This document shows positions 35,173-42,508 of a DNA stretch of 42,887 nt, one piece after another. A program made the position numbers and the translations under genes. How positions within the stretch are numbered: position 1 is the stretch's first letter; each line of letters begins with the position of its first letter. The notes under the pieces are model-generated. The model worked only from the letters and a program-made list of their open reading frames with translations. It was not told where the DNA came from and did no database searches. Source of the DNA: an uncultured beta proteobacterium (GTDB taxonomy: Bacteria; Pseudomonadota; Gammaproteobacteria; Burkholderiales; Burkholderiaceae_C); assembly GCA_903914175.1 (NCBI GenBank), contig CAIWNX010000102.1:1-42887 (forward strand). The letters run 5' to 3'.

Positions 35173-35385
35173 TCAGCCCGCCAGTTGGCTTGCGTGACGC
35201 CCTGCTGCCTCAAGAAAGGCAAGCACTTTGTCGCGCCCTACCGTTGGAAAACCTTCCAGGAAATCGTCGATGGTTTCACCAGCCTCCAAATACTCGACCA
35301 GCGTGCGCACTGGCACGCGCGAATCCGCAAATACAGGCGTGCCGCCCATGATGTCAGGTTGGCATTGAATAAAAGCGGATTGCAT
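35173..35385 (-). CDS. DUF433 antitoxin candidate
   Basis: Small protein of 70 residues in the DUF433 family. Its central part MGGTPVFADSRVPVRTLVEYL is the family signature (IxGTPVFxGTRVPV type), followed by the helical GETIDDFLEGFP. The ATG at 35385 (MQSAFIQCQPD) has a strong AGGAG upstream; longer frames to 35436 lack one. It probably binds DNA and neutralises the DUF5615 product encoded next; this role is inferred from the pairing. Confidence 0.85.
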   Translation of the reverse strand: MQSAFIQCQPDIMGGTPVFADSRVPVRTLVEYLEAGETIDDFLEGFPTVGRDKVLAFLEAAGRHASQLAG

Positions 35386-35505
35386 GGCGTTTCTCTCCTT
35401 GCGTGATGACCATCCAGACCTTGAGCACTTGCACAAATGGATACTACACCCGTAGCCCTCGTGTCAGCTGGTTGAACGGGCACCTGCGTTCACGTGTGGC
35501 ACTGG

Positions 35506-35585
35506 ATCCCGGATCAAGTCCGGGATGACAGTTGCCGAGTGCGGGATGAAAGTTGCCGAGTCCGGGATGACAGTCGCCGAGTGCG
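35506..35585. repeat. Half dyad element with 3-copy 21-bp tandem array
   Basis: Hairpin ATCCCGGA/TCCGGGAT (35506-35513 with 35519-35526, 5-nt loop) is preceded by the right end of a middle segment (GTGGCACTGG), while hairpin A is missing. Its right edge GGATGACAGT continues as a tandem array with copies at 35523-35543, 35544-35564 and 35565-35585 (GGATGACAGTTGCCGAGTGC plus G, few changes). The rest of the 215-bp gap between the antitoxin and thioredoxin genes shows nothing else I recognise. Confidence 0.92.
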
Positions 35586-35600
35586 GGCTGATTGAGCGGT

Positions 35601-36500
35601 TCAGCTCAACACCACGCTGCTCAGGCGGCGCCGGTAGGTGGCAACCGTGGGATCGACCGGGGGAATTTGCCCGTCAGCGACCTTGACTGGCGGTGGCTCG
35701 ATGATGTCGAGGATGGCGATATAGGTCTTGCGCGCCAGATCGTCCGCCCAGCTCTTGTCGCGCATCAGGATATCCAGCAACTCGTCCATCGCAGCGGTCC
35801 AGTCGGACTGCGCCATCAGACCCTGCGCCCTGGCAAAACGGGCGTCGAAGTCGCGCTTGTTGGCAGCAATTTTTGCATCCGCCGTCGCCAGCAGATCAGT
35901 GCGATCGGCCGCAAAATCCAGCGCGTTCATCCAGCGTTGCAGCGAATCAAAACGCCGCACCAGGCTGGTCTGGTTGATCACCGGGGCGAAGGCGACCTTG
36001 GCATCGTCAATTGCGCCTTCCTGCAGCAGCAGTTTGACGTAGTTGAAGCGCGCGTCCTCGTCCTGCGCGTTTTGCAGTACCGCTTGGTGCAGGGCTTCGC
36101 GCCGCGCCACCGGGTCGTTTTCGTCGGGGGCGTCGGAGACGGTTTCGCCGGTGACTTCGGCTTCCAGCACCTCGCCTTCGGGCAGGTGCTTGTCCAGAAA
36201 GGCCTTGATCTGGCCTTCGGGCAGTGCGCCCATGAAGCCATCGACTGGTTTGCCGCCGCTCATCAGCACGCAGGTCGGGATGCTGCGAATGCCAAAGGCT
36301 TGGGAAAGTTCCTGCTCCTGGTCCGAGTCGATCTTGACCAGTTTGAAGCGCCCGGCGTAATCGGTCTCCAGTTTTTCCAGCAGCGGGCCGATCACCTTGC
36401 ACGGGCCGCACCAGGGCGCCCAGAAGTCCACCAGCACTGGTGTTTGCATCGAGGCGGCAACCACCTCGACGTCGAAGTTTTCAACCGTAACGTTTATCAT
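35601..36500 (-). CDS. CnoX/YbbN-like thioredoxin with helical C-terminal domain
   Basis: Protein of 299 residues: an N-terminal thioredoxin fold with active site WAPWCGPC (C31, C34) and cis-Pro segment IRSIPTC, then a helical TPR-like C-terminal half with family motifs such as DFDARFARAQGLM. The architecture is that of YbbN/CnoX, a chaperone-redoxin that protects proteins under oxidative stress and works with GroEL. E. coli YbbN lacks the first Cys; here both are present, so classical disulfide reduction is also likely. The start is ATG 36500 (MINVTVENFD); the longer frame to 36602 would run into the purE start region. It diverges from purE. Confidence 0.93.
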   Translation of the reverse strand: MINVTVENFDVEVVAASMQTPVLVDFWAPWCGPCKVIGPLLEKLETDYAGRFKLVKIDSDQEQELSQAFGIRSIPTCVLMSGGKPVDGFMGALPEGQIKAFLDKHLPEGEVLEAEVTGETVSDAPDENDPVARREALHQAVLQNAQDEDARFNYVKLLLQEGAIDDAKVAFAPVINQTSLVRRFDSLQRWMNALDFAADRTDLLATADAKIAANKRDFDARFARAQGLMAQSDWTAAMDELLDILMRDKSWADDLARKTYIAILDIIEPPPVKVADGQIPPVDPTVATYRRRLSSVVLS

Positions 36501-36502
36501 TT

Positions 36503-36530
36503 TTGGCAGATTGGGGTAGTTAAGTAAAAT
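36503..36530 (+). promoter_or_regulatory. Candidate sigma-70 promoter for purE-purK
   Basis: TTGGCA (36503-36508), a 16-bp spacer and TAAAAT (36525-36530) are close to consensus and lie in an AT-rich patch between the divergent thioredoxin and purE genes. The predicted 5' leader to ATG 36604 is about 65 nt and contains TTGCGGGACAGA (36545-36556), a 12-mer also found in the 4.1-kb spacer. Confidence 0.4.
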
Positions 36531-36603
36531 TAAAGCCTGATCACTTGCGGGACAGAGCAGCATCGGTGGCGCGCAGCGCACCGCCAACTCTGGACTCACC
36601 ACT

Positions 36604-37095
36604 ATGAAAATTCAAATCGGCGTCGTCATGGGTTCCAGTTCTGACTGGGACACCATGCAACATGCAGTCCACATTCTCCAACAGTTTGGCATCGCCCATG
36701 AAGCGCGTGTTCTTTCGGCGCACCGCATGCCAGACGACATGTTTGCCTATGCCGAAGGCGCGCGCGCGGCCGGTTTGAAGGCGATTATCGCGGGTGCCGG
36801 CGGCGCGGCGCATCTGCCGGGCATGCTGGCGGCCAAGACCACGGTGCCGGTGCTGGGCGTGCCCGTGGCGAGCCGCCACCTGTCAGGCGTCGATTCGCTG
36901 CACAGCATTGTGCAAATGCCCAAGGGTGTGCCGGTGGCCACCTTCGCCATCGGCGCTGCCGGCGCTGCCAACGCTGCGCTGTTTGCCGTGGCCATGCTGG
37001 CCAACGAGAACGCGGCGCTGCGCGCCAAGCTCGACGCCTTCCGTGCCGAACAAACCGAAGTGGCGCGCAGCATGACGCTGCCGCCGGTGCTGTGA
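36604..37095 (+). CDS. purE: 5-(carboxyamino)imidazole ribonucleotide mutase
   Basis: PurE class I, 163 residues, converts N5-CAIR to CAIR in purine synthesis. Seen: the phosphate-binding [13 protein letters not shown], the catalytic-His segment [10 protein letters not shown], and [16 protein letters not shown]. Intact length. The ATG 36604 is the natural family start. Its stop overlaps the GTG start of purK (GTGA), giving coupled synthesis of the two enzymes that act in sequence. Confidence 0.97.
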   Translation: MKIQIGVVMGSSSDWDTMQHAVHILQQFGIAHEARVLSAHRMPDDMFAYAEGARAAGLKAIIAGAGGAAHLPGMLAAKTTVPVLGVPVASRHLSGVDSLHSIVQMPKGVPVATFAIGAAGAANAALFAVAMLANENAALRAKLDAFRAEQTEVARSMTLPPVL

Positions 37096-38264
37096 GCGGC
37101 CCTACACTTTTGCCTGGCACGTCAGGCAGCGGCCAACAGATCACCCTGGGTGTCATGGGCGGCGGCCAACTGGGCCGCATGTTTGTGCAAGCAGCGCAGG
37201 CCATGGGCTACTTCACGGCGGTGCTGGACCCGGACGTGATCAGCCCGGCCGGGCTGGTCAGCCACTATCACATCCAGACCGCTTACCTCGACGAGCAAGG
37301 CCTGGCGCAATTGATCCAGCGCTGCGCTGCCATCACTACCGAGTTCGAGAACGTGCCGGCGCCGGCCCTGCTGACGCTGGGCGCGGCGCGTCGGGTTGCG
37401 CCCGGCGCCGAGGCGGTGGCCATTGCGCAGGATCGCATCAAGGAGAAAGCGCATTTCGTGCGCTGCGGCGTGCCCTGCGCGCCCTATGCTGTGATCGACG
37501 GCGCAGCACAGATCGCTGCGGTGCGCGACGATCTGCTGCCCGGCATTCTGAAAACGGCGCGCCTCGGTTACGACGGCAAAGGCCAGCAGCGCGTGAACAA
37601 CCATGCCGAGTTGGCTGCGGCCTGGGATGCACTCAAAGGCGTCCCCTGCGTACTGGAGAAGATGCTGCCACTCAAAGCCGAGTGCTCGGTGATCGTGGCG
37701 CGCGGCGCCGACGGTGTCTGCGTCAATCTGCCGCTGCAACGCAATCTGCACCGCGACGGCATCCTGGCGGTGACCGAGGCCTTTGACGGTAATCTGCCGC
37801 TGCCGCTGGTGGCACAGGCGATCGCCGCAACGCGCGCCATCGCCGAGCAGTTGCAGTACGTTGGTGTGCTCTGTGTTGAATTCTTCGTGCTGCAGGACGA
37901 CTCGCTGGTCGTCAACGAAATGGCGCCACGCCCGCACAACAGTGGCCACTACAGCCTGGACGCCTGCGACCTGTCGCAGTTCGATCTGCAGGTGCGCACG
38001 CTGGCTGGCTTGCCACTGGTGCAGCCGCGCCAACACAGCCCGGCCATCATGCTCAATTTGCTCGGTGACTTGTGGATTGACGGTGCAACGCCACCCTGGG
38101 ATCAGGTGCTGGCGCTGCCCGGCGCGCATCTGCACCTGTACGGCAAGCTCAAAGCCAGCAAGGGGCGCAAGATGGGGCATCTGACGCTCACCGGTGCCAG
38201 CGTGGCGCAGGTGCGCGCCACAGCCCTGCAAGCGGCTGGCCTGCTTGGTATTGAGCCGTTCTGA
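37092..38264 (+). CDS. purK: 5-(carboxyamino)imidazole ribonucleotide synthase
   Basis: PurK, 390 residues, an ATP-grasp enzyme that carboxylates AIR with bicarbonate to give N5-CAIR for PurE. An N-terminal Rossmann-like motif [16 protein letters not shown] lies near residue 20; ATP-grasp segments are [27 protein letters not shown] and the metal-binding [19 protein letters not shown]. It starts at GTG 37092, overlapping the purE stop. The first 15 residues ([15 protein letters not shown]) are a variable extension. Confidence 0.97.
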   Translation: MSGPTLLPGTSGSGQQITLGVMGGGQLGRMFVQAAQAMGYFTAVLDPDVISPAGLVSHYHIQTAYLDEQGLAQLIQRCAAITTEFENVPAPALLTLGAARRVAPGAEAVAIAQDRIKEKAHFVRCGVPCAPYAVIDGAAQIAAVRDDLLPGILKTARLGYDGKGQQRVNNHAELAAAWDALKGVPCVLEKMLPLKAECSVIVARGADGVCVNLPLQRNLHRDGILAVTEAFDGNLPLPLVAQAIAATRAIAEQLQYVGVLCVEFFVLQDDSLVVNEMAPRPHNSGHYSLDACDLSQFDLQVRTLAGLPLVQPRQHSPAIMLNLLGDLWIDGATPPWDQVLALPGAHLHLYGKLKASKGRKMGHLTLTGASVAQVRATALQAAGLLGIEPF

Positions 38265-38274
38265 GGCCGTACGC

Positions 38275-39300
38275 ATGATTCTCGACGGGCGCGACGCAGG
38301 CGCGATCACAGCAGCGGCGCAGGCGATCGCTGCCGGTGAATTGGTTGGCATGCCAACCGAGACCGTCTACGGTCTGGCGGCTGATGCCGACAACGCCGCT
38401 GCCATCGCAAAAATATTTGCTGCCAAAGGCCGCCCGGCTGACCACCCGCTGATCGTGCACGTGTTGGATGCCAGCAGCGTGGCGCACTTTGCGTGCGACG
38501 TGCCGGACTTTGCCAGGGCGCTGATCAAGGCTTTCTGGCCCGGTCCGCTGACGCTGATCCTGCAGCGCCAACCGGGTGTGGCAGTGGCGGCGGCTGGTGG
38601 TCAGGACTCGATCGGCCTGCGCTGTCCCTCGCACCCGGTGGCGCAGGCGCTGCTGCAAGCCTGCCAGGCCGACGCTGTGAAACCGGTGTGGGGTGTTGCC
38701 GCGCCGAGCGCGAATATGTTTGGCCGCGTCAGCCCGACCACGGCGCAGCATGTGCAGGATGAGTTCGGCACAGCGCTGCGGGTACTCGATGGCGGCGCCT
38801 GCAGCGTCGGCATCGAGTCCACCATCATCGACTGCACGCGTGGCGCTCCGGTGCTGCTGCGCCCCGGCGCCATCACGCGCGAACAGGTGCAGGCGGCGTG
38901 CGGCATGCAGGTTTTGTTGCAAGAGGCCATGCAGGCGCTGGACAGTGCAGCGCCGCGTGCGTCGGGCACACTCGAATCGCACTACGCACCGAAAGCCAAA
39001 CTGCGCCTGATGGACGCCAAGGCCTTGCAGACCGCGCTCGACCTGCTGGGCCGCGACGTTGACGGCAAGGTCAGCGCGCCAGTCATCGCCACCTATTCAC
39101 GCGCCATCCTGAAGACGCCCTCCGCCACGGTGCTGCGCAAACGCATGCCCGATGATGCGCCAGCCACGGCGCAACAGTTGTTCGCCGCGCTGCGCGCGTT
39201 TGACGCCCAGGGTGTGAAACTGATCTGGGCCGAGACCCCGCCCGATGATCATGAATGGGACGGCGTGCGTGATCGCCTGCAGCGGGCCGCAGCCGGCTGA
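38275..39300 (+). CDS. L-threonylcarbamoyladenylate synthase (Sua5 type)
   Basis: Enzyme of 341 residues that makes threonylcarbamoyl-AMP from threonine, bicarbonate and ATP, the first step of the t6A modification of tRNAs reading ANN codons. The YrdC-like domain (1-200) has GELVGMPTETVYGLAADA, the KGRPADHPLIVHV segment and a later PSAN motif. The second domain begins after SGTLESHYAPKAKLRLMD, the linker signature that separates two-domain Sua5 from one-domain TsaC. The ATG at 38275 is 10 bases after the purK stop, so it is probably in the purEK operon. Confidence 0.95.
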   Translation: MILDGRDAGAITAAAQAIAAGELVGMPTETVYGLAADADNAAAIAKIFAAKGRPADHPLIVHVLDASSVAHFACDVPDFARALIKAFWPGPLTLILQRQPGVAVAAAGGQDSIGLRCPSHPVAQALLQACQADAVKPVWGVAAPSANMFGRVSPTTAQHVQDEFGTALRVLDGGACSVGIESTIIDCTRGAPVLLRPGAITREQVQAACGMQVLLQEAMQALDSAAPRASGTLESHYAPKAKLRLMDAKALQTALDLLGRDVDGKVSAPVIATYSRAILKTPSATVLRKRMPDDAPATAQQLFAALRAFDAQGVKLIWAETPPDDHEWDGVRDRLQRAAAG

Positions 39301-39372
39301 GGGCAGCAGCAGACACCAAGCGGTAATACAACTTCTCAATTTGGTCGCTCGAAAGCAGTCACCTAATGTTCG

Positions 39373-40212
39373 TCAAAATCGCGTCGCAAACGCCTCAAAC
39401 TCCTGAATCGGCAGCGGCTTGCTAAACAGATAGCCCTGGTAGGTATGGCAGCCCAGAGAAGCCAAGAAGTCACGCTGCGCCTCGGTCTCGACGCCTTCGG
39501 CCATCACGCCCAACCCCATGCTGGTGGCCATCGCGATGACGGCTCGGGAGATTGCTGCATCATTGGCATCCATCAGGATGTTGCGTACAAAGCTCTGGTC
39601 GATCTTGAGTCGGTCCAGCGGTAGCCGCTTGATGTAGGACAGTGATGAATAGCCGGTGCCAAAGTCGTCAATGGCAAAACCAATACCAATAGCCTTGAGC
39701 GCGTTCATCTTGACGATCACATCCTCGGCGTCAGCTATCAACACAGACTCTGTCAGTTCCAGTTTGAGTCGCTGCGGATTGGCGCGCGTACGCTCAAGCG
39801 TTGCCAGGGTCTGGCTGACAAAGTTGTTTTCACGAAATTGCCGTGCGCTGACGTTGACCGCAATGCTCAGGTGTGCCATGGCAGGCTGGTCGGCCCAAGC
39901 GGCCAACTGCTGGCAGGCGGTCTCCAGCACCCAACTACCGATTGGCAGGATCAGACCTGTCTCTTCTGCCAGCGGGATGAACTCGGCCGGCGAGACCATG
40001 CCACGCTTCGGGTCAAACCAGCGCACCAAGGCTTCAACGCCGACGATGCCATCTCTATCCGAGACTTGCGCCTGGTAGTACAGCTCGAACTGCTGGTTCT
40101 GGATCGCCTCGTTCAAGGCTGCCTCCAAGTTTACTCGGGCATCGACCACGGCCTGCATCCGCGGGTCGAAGAAGCGAATCGTGTTGCCCCCGCCAGCCTT
40201 AGCCTGGTACAT
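39373..40212 (-). CDS. EAL domain, C-terminal part of a frameshifted GGDEF-EAL protein
   Basis: This frame encodes an EAL-type c-di-GMP phosphodiesterase domain of 279 residues. Metal and catalytic motifs are intact: VEALVRW (EAL), LELTESVL, FAIDDFGTGYSSL, LKIDQSFV and VMAEGVET. It begins inside the end of the GGDEF domain (MYQAKAGGGN normally follows DLA in one continuous protein) and is out of frame by one base with the 779-residue frame upstream. Adding one base near 40229 would give one protein of about 1020-1030 residues. Either the gene is a recent pseudogene, the base call is wrong, or the EAL part is made by re-initiation at the ATG at 40212. Confidence 0.85.
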   Translation of the reverse strand: MYQAKAGGGNTIRFFDPRMQAVVDARVNLEAALNEAIQNQQFELYYQAQVSDRDGIVGVEALVRWFDPKRGMVSPAEFIPLAEETGLILPIGSWVLETACQQLAAWADQPAMAHLSIAVNVSARQFRENNFVSQTLATLERTRANPQRLKLELTESVLIADAEDVIVKMNALKAIGIGFAIDDFGTGYSSLSYIKRLPLDRLKIDQSFVRNILMDANDAAISRAVIAMATSMGLGVMAEGVETEAQRDFLASLGCHTYQGYLFSKPLPIQEFEAFATRF

Positions 40213-42470
40213 GGCCAGCTCAACCCGCTCAAAGGCTCAAGCGTATCTTCGTACTTCTCGCCGAAGAAGGTGATGCCGATGCTGGCAGTGCAGGAATTCG
40301 TTGAGCCGGCCAAGTGGTAGGGCTTTTTGAGCGCCTCAAGCATCTTGTTGGCAACCGTTTGGGTCTGTCTGAGCGCGACCTGCGGGTCCTGATTCAGATG
40401 GTCCAGAAGCACCACGAATTCATCGCCGCCGAGTCGCGCCACGGTGTCGCCGTCTCTCGTCGCTGCGTTCAGCCTTTTGGCAACGCGTTGCAGCACCTCA
40501 TCGCCCTGCGCATGCCCGATGGCGTCGTTGAGGTTCTTAAAATTGTCCAGATCCAGCATCAGCAGTGCGCACTGGTGCTTCTCGCGTTCCCTGGCGATCA
40601 TGGCTTGCTTTAGCTGGAGGATCAGCTTGCGCCGGTTGGGCAAACCAGTCAGTAGATCGGAAAACGCCAGGCTCTCGATTTGCTCCTGTGCGCTCTTGGC
40701 GGAGGTGATGTCGCTGAAGGTGCCCACATAGTGCGTCGGCAAGCCTTGTGCATCCTTCACCGTGCTTATGTTGAGTTGTTGCGGATAGACGACGCCATTC
40801 TTGCGCCGGCTCCATATTTCGCCATACCACTGACCCGTGCGGGAAACGCAATCCCACATGGCGGCATAAAAGTCTGCATCATGTTTGCCGGAACTGAGCA
40901 AGCGAGGCGTCTGTCCCACCGCCTCATCGGCCGTGTACCCAGTGATCCCGCTGAAACCCTTGTTGATCCGCAGGATCACCTGCTGTGGATCGGTGATGAA
41001 CATGGCTTGCTGCGACTCGAAGGCGACCGCAGCGATGCGTAAGGATTCCTCGGCCAGTTTGCGCTGCGTGACATCGCGTTGAATGCCCACGAACTGGGTC
41101 ACATCGCCGGCTTCGTCAAAGACGGGATTGATGGACACATCGTTCCAGAATGGCGTGCCATCCTTGCGGTAATTAAGGATCTCGCCGTGAAACGGCTGCT
41201 TGGCGTCAAGGGCTGCACGCATTTGCAATACGACATCGGGCTGACTATTTGGCCCTTGCAGGATGCTGCAAGGCTTGCCCAGCATTTCCTCCCGGGAGTA
41301 ACCGGTGATTCTGACGAACTCGTCATTGACGTATGTCGTCAGTCGGTTGGCTTCGCTGATCAGTACGCCCTGAGAAATCTGACTCATGGCCTGTTCGTGT
41401 AGCCGTATGTCCGCCATGTTCTCCAGCAAACGCGCGTCCCTGAGCTTGCGCTCGGAGATGTCACGCATGGAGATTAGAGTCGCAGACATCCCGGCAAAAT
41501 CAATCGGCCTGCTCTGCACTTCGACATCAACGGGTGTTCCATCGAGCTTCAGGCACTTTTCCTCGATCAGCGGAACCCTTACACCCTGCTCGACAGCGGC
41601 TCGAAGCCGCTCCCGCACGATGTCTCTGGAGTCGGGGTGAACCAATTCAAGAATGCCCTTACCTACCAGTTCCTTATCAGACGCCGCACCTAGCATTTTG
41701 ACTGTGGCGGGGTTTGCGAAGATGATTTTCTCGCCGTCATGGACGACCAGCGGCTCTGGCGCCAACTTGATCAGCGTGCGGTAGCGCGACTCGCTTTGAC
41801 GGATCAGTTCTACGTTGGCATCGTGCAGTTCCTGCTCCAGTCGCTTGCGCTCGGTGATTTCGCTCAGCACGATACGCAGTTCAGAGACACCATCGTCATC
41901 CTGCACTGCGCTGACCACCAGGTGCGCGAAAAATGGGGTGTCGTCACGCTGGAGCAGGCGCAATTCGCAAGACAGCGATCCGCCACTATCCCTGAGCCTG
42001 TTCCGAAGTCCGTAGTAGATGCCCTGGTCGTCATTGAAAATGAACTTGCTGATTGGCTGCTTGATCAGTTGGCTGCGCGTCACATTGAGCAGAGCGCAGG
42101 TGGTCAGGTTGACCTCCCTGATCAGCCCCTTCTCGGTCACTGTGCAGTAACCCACCGGGGCAAGGTCGAAAAAATCGACATAGTGCGAACGGGATGCTTC
42201 GAGTGCGGTGTGTGTGCGGCGCAATTCCTCGTTCTGCATCTCCAACTCAATTTGATGAACCTGCAAGTCATGCAGTAGCTGTTGCGCCGCTTCGGGCGAC
42301 AGAGCAGCGAACGCATCGGGTGAGGGGCCGGCACGTTGAGACAATGCCGCCTCAGCCCGGCGGGACAGACTTTCAATCAGATTTGTCACCAAATCGCCAC
42401 CACTTGCGTGTTGCTTGTTCTCAATGCTCACCTTTTCATCCCCTGTCTTGACAATGTGAGGGCCGGTCAC
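40131..42470 (-). CDS. PAS/LOV-like GGDEF protein, N-terminal part of a frameshifted gene
   Basis: Signalling protein with four PAS domains and a GGDEF diguanylate cyclase domain; no membrane segments are seen, so it is cytosolic. Numbered from GTG 42470: PAS1 about 92-210, PAS2 225-345, PAS3 355-471 (LOV-like, Cys 401), PAS4 475-595, GGDEF about 600-745. The active-site GGDEF is at 681-685, and an RxxD inhibitory site (R672 to D675) precedes it by five residues, so product feedback is possible. GTG 42431 (VSIENKQ) has GGGG 8 bases upstream and is the better start. The frame leaves the GGDEF fold after EDTLEPL (about 747); the remaining residues are out-of-frame. The EAL half continues in another frame. 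Confidence 0.87.
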   Translation of the reverse strand: MTGPHIVKTGDEKVSIENKQHASGGDLVTNLIESLSRRAEAALSQRAGPSPDAFAALSPEAAQQLLHDLQVHQIELEMQNEELRRTHTALEASRSHYVDFFDLAPVGYCTVTEKGLIREVNLTTCALLNVTRSQLIKQPISKFIFNDDQGIYYGLRNRLRDSGGSLSCELRLLQRDDTPFFAHLVVSAVQDDDGVSELRIVLSEITERKRLEQELHDANVELIRQSESRYRTLIKLAPEPLVVHDGEKIIFANPATVKMLGAASDKELVGKGILELVHPDSRDIVRERLRAAVEQGVRVPLIEEKCLKLDGTPVDVEVQSRPIDFAGMSATLISMRDISERKLRDARLLENMADIRLHEQAMSQISQGVLISEANRLTTYVNDEFVRITGYSREEMLGKPCSILQGPNSQPDVVLQMRAALDAKQPFHGEILNYRKDGTPFWNDVSINPVFDEAGDVTQFVGIQRDVTQRKLAEESLRIAAVAFESQQAMFITDPQQVILRINKGFSGITGYTADEAVGQTPRLLSSGKHDADFYAAMWDCVSRTGQWYGEIWSRRKNGVVYPQQLNISTVKDAQGLPTHYVGTFSDITSAKSAQEQIESLAFSDLLTGLPNRRKLILQLKQAMIAREREKHQCALLMLDLDNFKNLNDAIGHAQGDEVLQRVAKRLNAATRDGDTVARLGGDEFVVLLDHLNQDPQVALRQTQTVANKMLEALKKPYHLAGSTNSCTASIGITFFGEKYEDTLEPLSGLSWPCTRLRLAGATRFASSTRGCRPWSMPE
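40222..40238 (-). other. Frameshift site between GGDEF and EAL frames
   Basis: On the minus strand the GGDEF frame reads to EPL, while the frame giving ERVELAMYQAK begins one base off and has a TGA just upstream. Restoring one A in the TTGAGCGG stretch gives EPLKRVELAMYQAK, the normal family sequence. The change is therefore best explained as a single-base deletion at about 40229-40230. Confidence 0.85.
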
Positions 42471-42508
42471 ACAATTTTCGTTTCAGTGATCGCCTCGGCG
42501 ATTCTTAC

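Noticed and set aside
36531-36603. Purine riboswitch or structured leader upstream of purE
   Set aside because: I see some GC-rich self-pairing (GGTGGCGCGCAGCGCACCGC) but no conserved purine-riboswitch core.
37122-38351. Long minus-strand open frame opposite purK (409 codons)
   Set aside because: Antisense shadow; purK has all its ATP-grasp motifs on the plus strand.
40222-40238. Programmed frameshift at CTTTGA, as in the RF2 gene
   Set aside because: RF2 shifts +1 at CTT TGA in frame; here a -1 (or +2) shift is needed, and no X-XXY-YYZ slippery heptamer is present. A simple deletion explains the junction better.
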